DNA of 64,000 bases, from the NCBI RefSeq assembly GCF_032854445.1, contig NC_088297.1, forward strand, positions 10,192,163-10,256,162, given 5' to 3'. Both the position numbers and the translations under genes were made by a program. A model generated the notes under the pieces. That model was not told the DNA's origin. It saw only the letters and a program-made list of their open reading frames with translations, and searched no databases. Shown in pieces: positions 11,901 to 23,900 of the stretch. Each line of letters starts with the position of its first letter. Position 1 is the first letter of the stretch. The DNA comes from Liolophura sinensis (lineage: Eukaryota; Mollusca; Polyplacophora; Chitonida; Chitonidae).

Positions 11901-14900
11901 TGAGAGGCTTCTGGTCATTACGCCGCTCTGATGTGCTAAACCCTCACTAAATAATCTCACAAAATTAAACTAAATCATGAAAAAAAAAAAAAGAACAACT
12001 GTTTGTCTATTCCTGAACCTGCAGTAAAATTAGCTAGTTGTCCTTTTGTTTGGTTCTTAGCATAATGGTAAGATTTTAGAAAACAATATGGATGGAGCAT
12101 AATTTCTGTTGTATTATCAGTTTTATAGACAAAGAAAAGTTTGACAAACAAATAAAAACTTTCTTTTCATATCAGGTAAATAATAATATTTCATTTAATA
12201 TTCTAATTAGGGGTATAATACCACTGATTGCTGATATTTTTCTTCTCAACAGTCTGTTGGACAAAGCTAAAGTTGTACAGAGGGAATGTCACCTGCTGAA
12301 ACAAGAGAACAAACACTTAAAGGAAGTGAAGGAGACATTGAAAGGCAGGTATGTATTGTTTTATTGGTTTTGGGTAGGAAATCAGATATATAGATGAATG
12401 ACGGAAAAAGAGAAGACATGGTTTTAGTGTGAACAGAATATCTCTGAGAAAGTGGGCTCTTATACGAGCAATACTAATGTCAGAGTTGTATTGTGTCAAA
12501 TAACTTCTTGTAAATGGTTCTCTTACAGTACGTCATGTCATTGCAGTCTGTAGCCGGTGGATTTTAAAGATGTCACCTTTGCACATATTATCAACAAATT
12601 CTTGATATGTTCTTTCTCCAGGATTATATTTGTTCACAGCTGAAAGTCTTAAAGGCCTATGTCAGGGCGTGCACACAGCGACATGCTGTATCTCACATTG
12701 ATGTGAACAACATTTTTACCCTCCAATACTGAAGAGTTTCTCTGGGTACCAGATGTTAACATGCAGAAATGCAGAGTTTTTACTTCAATACCAAATTTGA
12801 CCTCAAGTTTTGTCGTTTGTTATTTATGCATTGTTATCTTAAAAAAGGGTGTTTAACGATTTTCTTGGAAGGTAGGATGACATGCTCCTTACATGTTTGC
12901 CTCCAAAAATGCACTGTTTTGGGCAACAGTACCGTAATCAAATGTTAGGAATCTGACCAATGTGAAGCTTTACAAAATGTGATAAAGCAGCTTAGTATTT
13001 TGAAATCCTGAAACAGTGTGATCCAATGTTTCAGATCTGATGAAATCGGGTGTAAGATGTGTCACTATCTGCAGCAATCCATGGAGGCCCTGAAGGACGC
13101 TTACACTAAAACCATGGAGGAGAAAGACAGGACTATACGTATGCTGGGTAAGCTGGGAGGATGTGTGGAGCAGTAATCCATTTATACCTGGAGTAATTTC
13201 ACTACTTTAACCTCATGAAATTAAGCTGATATAATGGGGATCAGTAGGCCTCTACAAAGGGAAATAAATCTTGTTACCCTTGCAACAACAGTGCCCTCTA
13301 CCTACTTCACACACAATGCAAATGACTTTATTCGTTTATTTGATTGGTGTTTTTACACTGTACTCAAGAATATTTCACTTAAATGTATGACGACTATGAG
13401 CATTATGGTGAGAGGAAACTGGGCAGAGCCCGGGGGAAACCCATGATTCAATGGTTTTAGTAACAATACAAGTGATAATAATGAATAAGTATAGCTGGTA
13501 CAGTTATTCAAGTACGTGTAAGTAGAGTGCACCTGTGTCCTGGGCCTCCGTGGCCTATTGGTTAGCGTGCTAGTACAGCATAATGGCCCAGGAGCCACTC
13601 GCCAACACGGCCACTGTGAGTTCAAATCCAGCTTATGCTGGCTTTCTTTTCAGTTTTACGTGAGAAGGTCTTCCAGCAACCTCTTGATGGTTGTGGGTTT
13701 CTCTTGCTGGCTGCCTTCGTATAAGTAAAATATTGTTGAGTTTGGCATAAAACTGTAACACCAATAGGATAAATAAATGTTCCAAGAGACAAAAGATTTG
13801 GTTTCCATTTATACTCTTGATGGGTGGTGAGCCTCATTGGCTGCAGTACAGTAAGCAGTGCAATGCATTGCAGTTATATGTACAATATACATGATGTTGA
13901 ATATTGTGCTGAAGTCAGTCAACTCTTGGGTTATGCAGGGTGGTCAGGTATTCTTTAGTTGGATGGATTCGTTAAAGAGAAAAAAGTGAATATTTTTATT
14001 AGCTAGTAGTTTGTATAAAACATATTTAATAAAACATGAGCCACTGATTAGCTGCAGAGATTGATTCTGATATTCCCTGTGGTGTTTTCAGAAGAGAGGC
14101 TGGCAGAGAAAAGTCAAGCGTGTAATAAAAGTTGGAACAGGTGAGTGATGGAGGTCCAAAAGGCAGCAAAAAATACTTGATGGTCTCCCTGCGATGGTTT
14201 TTAAAGCATCAAGGATGCTCACTTACTAAATTTTACTAGCCTCTTGTCTCAAATCCAACTCGCGCAGGTTCGGCATGGTTAATCTAGGATTATTTTGCAT
14301 AAATAAATACTTGGTGAAAAAGTGGCGCTGTGCTCTGGAGTGGTGCTGTGCTCTGGAGTGGTGCTGTGCTCTGGAGTGGCGCTGTGCTTTGGAGTGGGGC
14401 TCTGCTCTGGAGTGGGGCTGTGCTCTGGAGTGGTGCTGTGCTCTGGAGTGGTGCTGTGCTCTGGAGTGGCGCTGTGCTCTGTAGTGCTGCTCTGCTCTGG
14501 AGTGGGGCTCTGCTCTGGAGTGGCGCTGTGCTCTGGAGTGCTGCTGTGCTCTGGAGTGGCGCTGTGCTCTGGAGTGGCGCTGTGCTTTGGAGTGGGGCTC
14601 TGCTCTGGAGTGGGGCTGTGCTCTGGAGTGGTGCTGTGCTCTGGAGTGGTGCTGTGCTCTGGAGTGGCGCTGTGCTCTGGAGTGCTGCTGTGCTCTGGAG
14701 TGATTATATTTTGAATTTACTGGGAAGCAGTGCCATCGATCAGTCTTCATTGCTGATTTTTCTTATATGCATATAATGTAGGTGTTTCCTTAAACTATTC
14801 GTTTCGTTTCTTTAGTTCCAATGACGTTTTAAAAAGAAAGAGAAATAGAAGTGCTGAATATTGTTCAAGTAATAATACTGGTTGTCATGGTGAACATGTG

Positions 14901-17900
14901 CATGTAATACTGCATGTCTTTAATGGGATGAACTGTTTTATTTTGTATAATTCAACATGTAAGGTGCAAACATCAAAAGATCTTACCTGTGCTGAAGATT
15001 TTTATAATCCTTACGTTTCTCTTAATATAATTCTGCCTGGTGTTTAGTGATGGAGGGAAGGAAGAGTCCATTGTCAGTAGAGGGGTGGCTGGAGGATGCA
15101 AAGGGACCAGTCCAGACACGACCAGTGACCGGGGGGATAGGAAGTCTGTCAGCCCAGACAAGGGGGAGGAACTACACACAAATTTTCAAGGAAAAAAAAG
15201 TGCGAATGCTGAAATCAGTCCTGGCACACATCCGGACTCAGAAGATGTCAGTCCTGGGTCGAGGCGTAACAATTTGAAATTGTTCAAAAGTCGCCATAAA
15301 AGAAACCGTTATGCAGAGGTACATGATCTTCTAAACTCCTCTTACATGACTGTTTATTAATGATTTTGGTTTTCATGACTGCAGTCGTACAAATGAAAAT
15401 TCTTGAACGCAGCATTAAACATCAGTCAAATAGATAAATGAATAAAACATATTTAAGTCAAGAGTTTTGTAAAGTTTGCCTTTAAACATTTTCTCATTTG
15501 ACCGGTGAGTGCTTGAAATTGAAATTAAACAACTAATTCAATTAGAGGATACACAAAAAGCTACTACAAGTACTAAAGAGTGGTTTTAAGGAAAATAAAG
15601 AAAGACATGCCAAGAAAAAATTAATTTTAGGAATATTTTATATTTCTTAATAACCCCTCTATTTTATGCATGTTTTCTGTCAATGGTCGGAAGTAATGTC
15701 ATGAGTGGACATACTGGGAATGCCAGGCCAGCTTAGCGACCCCAATTCGGGCTCTGTCTCTCTCTCTCCAATGAAGTTTTGTTTGACCGCTGTCATCGTT
15801 GACATCACCACAGCAGGCTACTTAATTTCCGGAATGATTAATGAGGCCTTAAGACAACTGTAGTTTAAAGCCATATTTAAGCCCTAAGAAGAGAGTTGAG
15901 GCGCCTCTTGAGTTTTGTACTTTTATATGTCAGGCTACATCATATACTCTGTATTAAGGTTTATTTATTTATTTGATTGGTATTTTACGCCGTACTCAAG
16001 AATATTTCACCTACACGACGGCAGCCAGCATTATGGTGGGAGGAAACCGGGCAGAGCAAGGGGGAAAAACCACGACCATCCTCAGGATGCTGGCAGACCT
16101 TCCCACATGTGGCCAGAGAGGAAGCCAGCATGAGCTGGACTTGAACTCACAGTGACTGCATTGGTGAGAGACTCCAGGGTCATTATGCTGCCCTAGCGCA
16201 CTAACCAACTGAGCCACAGAAGCCCCCCTTTGTATCACGAAATAAAAACCAAGTGTTTTATGTATCCTTTAAGAGCAAAGGAATGTATAAAATATTACTT
16301 TTGATAAATGAACTGTTTATAGAAAGTAATAAAATGTATTTTTTTTTTTTTTTTTTTTGTCCCTCCAGACTCCTTTATCAGGTGGTCCAGTCAAGAGTAA
16401 TGGCAGGCTCAAAACTGGAGGACCAATCAGATCACGTGTTGGAGAGAGTAACACTGAGGTCAGCCAATCAGACAGCTGCAACCCAAGGTCACATGTTACA
16501 AAGGAAAGGTCAAACAGGGCAAGGGAAAAGGAACAGTTGGGAAATCTGTTTTTATTGGATACAGACAAGTTGGACAGTAGTGAAGATTCACCACAAAAGT
16601 CTGCAAAAAGACCTCGTATTTTGGAGGGTGATGGGAGCTTTGTATTGGAATTAGACAGCCCTGTAAAAATCCACCCCAGTTGTAAACTTCTGAGAAAAGT
16701 GACTTTACGACCAAACATTATTGTTCCAGACACTATGGCAGTGGATTACTATGATGATGTTGATGGCAGTGAAGATAATGCTGATGTGAAAATTGATGAA
16801 GGGAAGAATCTGGGGAGTGTATCTCGTGGATTTGAGGATAACACGGAACAGATTTATCTGGGGCCTCCCACTGCCAGTAGTACACAGGTTATCAAACCAG
16901 TTACAACGACGGCGAACAAAGTGCAGTCGTCATGTAAAGGTGATGCACCAGAGGACATGTCTTCAGACATGGATACCACTGTCATTGACCGATTTCAACC
17001 AGACCAGAAGAGTAAGAAATTATCGCTCGATGTCACGAATGCAAACAACAACAGCTTAAATTTGGATGAAGATAATTTGCCTTTATCCCCTGTTTTCATT
17101 GGTGTGAAGCAAACTCACCTGAAGCCAACAAGTTTCAAATCGCCGAGTTTGTTTGATGACGACAAAATGGCTGAGCATGAAAAAGAGAATGCGTCTTTCC
17201 TGGTGGACTCAGAGTCGCCGTTCCTCCTCCGTCAGCTCCCAACCTCGGGTCAAAGGTCAAATATACCCGAGGACTGGTCAGATGGAGAGAGCCAGTCACC
17301 ATCTCTGTTACATCGCAGAGATGTAGAGAAGAGTACAGAGACATCTAAACAATCAGAGACGTTGTCTCAGAATTCTTTGAGAAGGTCGAACCGTAAAATG
17401 AAAAGTAAAAAAAATGCTCCGGAATTCAGACAGACAACGTTGACACAGTCTTTTGATTGGTCGACAAAAACCAGCAAAAGTCCAGAGTTACAAGAAATTC
17501 AGAACTTAGAATTGCATCTGTCGCCACCAAGCCTGGTGAAGCAAAAGAAGAATGGTAAGGCTGGTGATACTGGTCGCAAGAAGGACGATTCGGAAAACTG
17601 CCGGTCTGTGTCAGAATTTAAAATACCTGTTTCCCCGTCAGGAAAGCTTTTAAAGACACGATCTCTCCCCAAAAAGAAACCATATTCTCAAACCGGTCAT
17701 ACCACAACGTCATCATCCAGAGGATGTCTTCCTGAATTTGACCCTGATGAAACTGTCCCTCCTGAAATGCTACAAATGAGTTTACGGGACTTACCAAAGG
17801 GAGACAACTCCTCACAATGCCAGTTGAACTTGCCAACATGCTCTCTGGCTGAGAACCACAATGCTAGTATAGATCCCGCAGTGCAGCTATCTGTCGATTA

Positions 17901-20900
17901 CCCAGACACCCTGGTTAACACAGAGGATCCGCGATCCCCTCCGTGTGTAAAGAGAGGAAACAAAACCGAATCACTCAAAGGAAAGACTTTGGAGGAGGAA
18001 TCTCAGCTTTTGCCATCCTCCTCTAAAAGTTTCAAGTTTTTTCCGGGTCGTCCATCTTCCAAGTTGCCATTAGATGAGTCTCCCGAAGGTGACGCTTCTG
18101 ATGAGGCTCCCAAAGGTGACCCTTCTGATGACGCTCCAGAAACTGGGGTGTCACACAGTAAGTATTTGTGTGTTTTTAAATTAAATGTCATCAAATAGTT
18201 GTTAATTCACTGTCCGTGAAATACGAAAATAAACTTTTTTTCGTTTTTTTGTTTTTGCACTCTGCATCTCTTGATTTATCTGTACTTTACATCCATTTCA
18301 TTATTTTAAACACCACAACATCTCCTCTAGTGCTTTTATATGCAGGATAACCACTGGCACACTTGCAGCAGGCTTCTTTGCTCAATGATTCATCTAGACT
18401 TATGATACTGTGGTTTCATTATCTTCTTGAGACGCTACCCTTGAAAAGTAGCCAGTTACTTGACCAAAAAAATGAAATGTAGTAAAATAGAAACTTAGGT
18501 CAAAGTAGGGGGCTACCTGGTCAATTTTCTGCAGAAATAGCTGGCTGCAGGTATGCTAAATCCTCAAGAAACTCAACCAGTTAAGTGTAACTTTAGATAC
18601 AGTTTGAAAACATAATTCATATGATATTTTAGACTGAAATATATTGCCCAGATAGGAGCACATGTGAAATTCACAGAAAACATAAACTAATCCATTGTAC
18701 GTGGGAAGGTCTGTCAGCAACCTGTGGATGGTCGTGGGTTTCCCCACGGGCTCTGCCCGGTTTCCACCCACTATAATGCTGACCACCGTCATATAAATGA
18801 AACACTCTTGAGCACAGCGTAAAACACCAATCAAAGAAATAAATAAATAAACTAATCCGGTTCAGAAAACATTCCTAAATATGTCAGAATATGCACTCAG
18901 TGTGTTTGTGGTTGAGTTTGTTGAGGATTTAAGGTGGCTGTTAACCGCCTTCTAACAAATCTCCAGACCATATTTTCTTGATTGTTTTGTAATGCAGTAC
19001 TTAAAAAATTTACCACATATTTGATGGCGCTCAGTTCTATGGATGGAAGAAACTGGGGTGCTGGGGGCAAACCATAGGCTCCTACAAACTTCCAGATGTG
19101 ACAAACAGGTATGCACAAGCCAGTGATTCCACTGATTGGATACTGGTCTGTTGTTAGATAACTTTTGTTAAGCTGGATTGCTCTAGACATAATCATCCTT
19201 GAGTTCCTTTGTATTTTCAGGTAATCTGGAATCTGGTGAGAGGAGAGAGAAAGGTACACAGGAGATGTCACTCAACTGTAGCTATGACAGGTAACAAAAC
19301 TCGACTGCAACGCAACACAATTCTCAAGATTCCAAGTTAGTTCCTTTAAGTATTTTATTCGGCTGGAAGTCCAGTTCTGTTCAGCTGTGAGTATTGTAGC
19401 AGATTGATAGCTACAGTACTCAGATCCAGATCGGCTGGAAATCCAGTTCTGTTCAGCTGTGAGTTTGTAGCAGATTGATAGCTACAGTACTCAGAACCAG
19501 ATCGGCTGGAAATCCAGTTCTGTTCAGCTGTGAGTATTGTAGCAGATTGATAGCTACAGTACTCAGATCCAGATTGGCTGGAAATCCAGTTCTGTTCAGC
19601 TGTGAGTATTGTAGCAGATTGATAGCTACAGTACTCAGAACCAGATCGGCTGGAAATCCAGTTCTGTTCAGCTGTGAGTATTGTAGCAGATTGATAGCTA
19701 CAGTACTCAGATCCAGATTGGCTGGAAATCCAGTTCTGTTCAGCTGTGAGTATTGTAGCAGATTGATAGCTACAGTACTCAGAACCAGATCGGCTGGAAA
19801 TCCAGTTCTGTTCAGCTGTGAGTTTGTAGCAGATTGATAGCTACAGTACTCAGAACCAGATCGGCTGGAAGTCCAGTTCTGTTCAGCTGTGAGTATTGTA
19901 GCAGATTGATAGCTACAGTACTCAGAACCAGATCGGCTGGAAATCCAGTTCTGTTCAGCTGTGAGTATTGTAGCAGATTGATAGCTACAGTACTCAGATC
20001 CAGATTGGCTGGAAATCCAGTTCTGTTCAGCTGTGAGTATTGTAGCAGATTGATAGCTACAGTACTCAGAACCAGATCGGCTGGAAATCCAGTTCTGTTC
20101 AGCTGTGAGTTTGTAGCAGATTGATAGCTACAGTACTCAGAACCAGATCGGCTGGAAATCCAGTTCTGTTCAGCTGTGAGTATTGTAGCAGATTGATAGC
20201 TACAGTACTCAGAACCAGATCGGCTGGAAATCCAGTTCTGTTCAGCTGTGAGTTTGTAGCAGATTGATAGCTACAGTACTCAGAACCAGATCGGCTGGAA
20301 ATCCAGTTCTGTTCAGCTGTGGGTTTGTAGCAGATTGATAGCTACAGTACTCAGAACAAGATCGGCTGGAAATCCAGTTCTGTTCAGCTGTGAATATTGT
20401 AGCAGATTGATAGCTACAGTAATCAGAACTAGATCGGCTGGAAATCCAGTTCTGTTCAGCTGTGAATATTGTAGCAGATTGATAGCTACAGTACTCAGAA
20501 CTAGATCGGCTGGAAATCCAGTTCTGTTCAGCTGTGAGTATTGTAGCAGATTGATAGCTACAGTACTCAGAACCAGATCGGCTGGAAATCCAGTTCTGTT
20601 CAGCTGTGAGTTTGTAGCAGATTGATAGCTACAGTACTCAGAACCAGATCGGCTGGAAATCCAGTTCTGTTCAGCTGTGAATATTGTAGCAGATTGATAG
20701 CTACAGTACTCAGAACTAGATCGGCTGGAAATCCAGTTCTGTTCAGCTGTGAATATTGTAGCAGATTGATAGCTACAGTACTCAGAACCAGATCGGCTGG
20801 AAATCCAGTTCTGTTCAGCTGTGAGTATTGCAGCAGATTGATAGCTACAGTACTCAGATCCAGATCGGCTGGAAATCCAGTTCTGTTCAGCTGTGAGTAT

Positions 20901-23900
20901 TGTAGCAGATTGATAGCTACAGTACTCAGAACCAGATCGGCTGGAAATCCAGTTCTGTTCAGCTGTGAGTTTGTAGCAGATTGATAGCTACAGTAATCAG
21001 AACCAGATTGGCTGGAAATCCAGTTCTGTTCAGCTGTGAATATTGTAGCAGATTGATAGCTACAGTACTCAGAACTAGATCGGCTGGAAATCCAGTTCTG
21101 TTCAGCTGTGAATATTGTAGCAGATTGATAGCTACAGTACTCAGAACTAGATCGGCTGGAAATCCAGTTCTGTTCAGCTGTGAGTATTGTAGCAGATTGA
21201 TAGCTACAGTACTCAGAGCCAGATTTATAGTTGACTTGTATTTCATGGAAGTGAAAACGAAAGCCTATAGTATGGTGTTGTACACTTGCTAGGTGTAGGG
21301 TATGAATAGGTGATTCATTATGTGTAACACTGACAGGTTTGTATCATGACCCACAGTTCAGTGGGAGACTGCTGTATTTCACCTTCAGGAGCACAAAAAG
21401 GCCTTAAAATTAGACTTTTGATGCCAACACCTAATGCCAAGTTTTTTTGATGAGGATAATCAAGTTAATCATACAAAAAAGTTGATTTATAAGGTGGATG
21501 AATCAATCAGAATCAAGCAAAATTTGTCATTTGAAAAAGGTTAAACTTTAGGTGAAATACAATATTTAAATACGGTTCTGATCACTGAAAGTTGAGCCAG
21601 GCTTAAGTCTTAATACCAGTCTTGGCCTGCTAAAAGTAAAGTTAAAATTAATGTTAAAACGTGGCTTAACTGCTAATACACTTTTGATCAACTGGTCCCG
21701 GGACATTAAGTTATCAGTAACATGTAATGTAAACTACCAAGGCAGCAATGACGGCATAACCTTGCACAATTGTTACATATAAAATCCACATTGGTTAGCA
21801 CGCTAGCACAGCGTAATGACCCAGGAGTCCCTCACCAATGCGGTTGCTGTGAGTTCAAGTTCAGCTCATGCTGGCTTCCTCTCCGGCCGTATATGTGGGA
21901 AGGTCTGGCAACAACCAGCAGATGGTCATGGGTTTCCCCGGGCTCTGCCCGGTTTCCTCCCACCATAATGCTGACCGCCGTCACATAAGTGAAATATTCT
22001 TGAGTACGGCGTAAAACACCAATCAAATAAATAAATAAATGTAAAATCCACTGGAGCTAAGGTTGAGCTGTGAAACAGGGGTGCAGTGTGAACAAGTCAT
22101 TAGGTAGGTGGGAAGGTCTGTCAGCAACCTGCTGATGGTCATGAGTTTATCCCTAGCATATATTGAAGACTATAATGTTGTCTTGTAACTACAGGGGCAA
22201 TAACACCAATATGAGAGAGTTGTTTCCGTAAAGTAAATTCCAAATGATTTGATTGGCTTCTCAAACAAATTATTAAACAAGTCTGTTTCACATATCTGTC
22301 TGCCTGATTATTTTATTTATTTATTTATTTGTTTTTATTTGATTGGTGTTTTACATTGTACTCAAGAATATTTTACTTATACGACGACGGCCAGCATTGT
22401 GGTGGGGGGAAACCCTTGACCATCCGCAGGTAGCTGGTAGACTTTCCCACGTACGGTTGGAGAGGAAGCCAGCTACCTGATTATAACCAATAACATCCTA
22501 ATATTGTTGGCAGTTTATGCTTCTTTGTTTAAAGGCTACATTTGTGTTCCTGTCTCAGAGCTCTACCTTGTACAGTAATTGCAACTGAACATCAAAGGAA
22601 ATAACTAGTGTATCTAAATTTTGCTTGTAGAGTTCCAAGAAAGAAAAGCCTAGGCTTTGCTTATGTGGATGTTGTGAGGAAGAGAGATGAGAGACAAAAG
22701 CTGAAGGGGTATTTCTGTCAGGAATGTGAGGATGTGAGTATTTGTGTGTGACACTCGGTGTCTAGATAAAAGTGTTTAGTGCAATGAAGACGTGAATTAA
22801 ACTTCTTTCACATCAAATTCTGTGGAAATCACTTTTTTGGCACCAATATGACAGGTGTACACAATGAAAATGACAATAACACAGGTGAAATTTTGTGCTT
22901 CTCTTGTGGTAAAGGTTATCACTTATAAACCATAGGCTGGTAGTTTTCTCCTGGTACATGTACTCTTATCCCCGCCCCTCGCCCCACCTATTATACTGAC
23001 CTCCGTCTTGTTAGTGAAATATACTTGTGTACAACAACAACAACCAGATTTGAAAAGCCAGAATTAATGTGCTTAAGATCTCTAGTCTCTCTTTATTTAC
23101 TAATCTTCACTTTCGTTTTTACTCAGTATTTCAAAGACGTTGGGTTATCAGAAGAGGAGAGAGCACAGAGAATGCAGAAATGTTCCCGACACCGCGCTCG
23201 TTATGTTCCGCCCAGCACCCCAGAGCATTTCTGGTCCATTGGATTTCCTGACACACCTGAGTGTGAAGAGAGAGGTAGAGATTTACTGTAAATCTTCAAC
23301 CTTTTTAAACCACTAAAGCACTTTTTCAGCGGAATGTAAGCATACAGTTATTATGAAAATAGCACCAGAAATAATTATTTGTTGGTATCAATGAAAATGC
23401 AAAGCTTCAGAAAACTGTGGGGATTGCTTCTCTGCTTTTCATAGCTCTCTCAGAATGTTTCCAAACTATTGGTGGCAGTGGTGGAAATGCTTGAACAATT
23501 AGGTTATTTGCATGGACACATACAACTCTTCTATCCTAACCTGTTCTGATTTATTTATTTATTTATTTATTTGATTGGTGTTTTACGCCGTACTCAAGAA
23601 CGTTTTACTTATATGACGGCGGCCAGCATTATGATGGGTGGAAATCGGGCAGAGCCCTGGGAAAACCCATCACCATCCGCAAGAAAAACGTATCCGAAAA
23701 ATCAAGGGTGTGTGCAAACATGCAGTTTGAAACCCTGGGCCCTCTGCAGTGCAGCGTCATGATCATTTTGCACTCTTGATATACCAGCTGTCATCCTTTC
23801 ATATGTTCAGAGTTGACTCTGGCATCTCTGGTGGGTCATGTGAGGTCAGTTGAAATACATATAGGAGGTTTTGACCAGTGAAGTGCCAGAGCTTCTGAGA

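Noticed and set aside
14226-14776. Open frames of 130-174 residues on both strands with HSRAQR or LCSGVV repeats
   Set aside because: They are a by-product of the 18 bp minisatellite inside RBBP8 intron 6. They have no unique sequence and no conserved domain.
16496-16733. - strand open frames opposite RBBP8 exon 8
   Set aside because: Antisense shadows of a long coding exon.
19475-21292. Open frames made of RLIATVLRTRSAGNPVLFSC repeats
   Set aside because: A 72 bp repeat is in frame by length alone, and frame breaks coincide with the 71 bp variant. The array is intronic.
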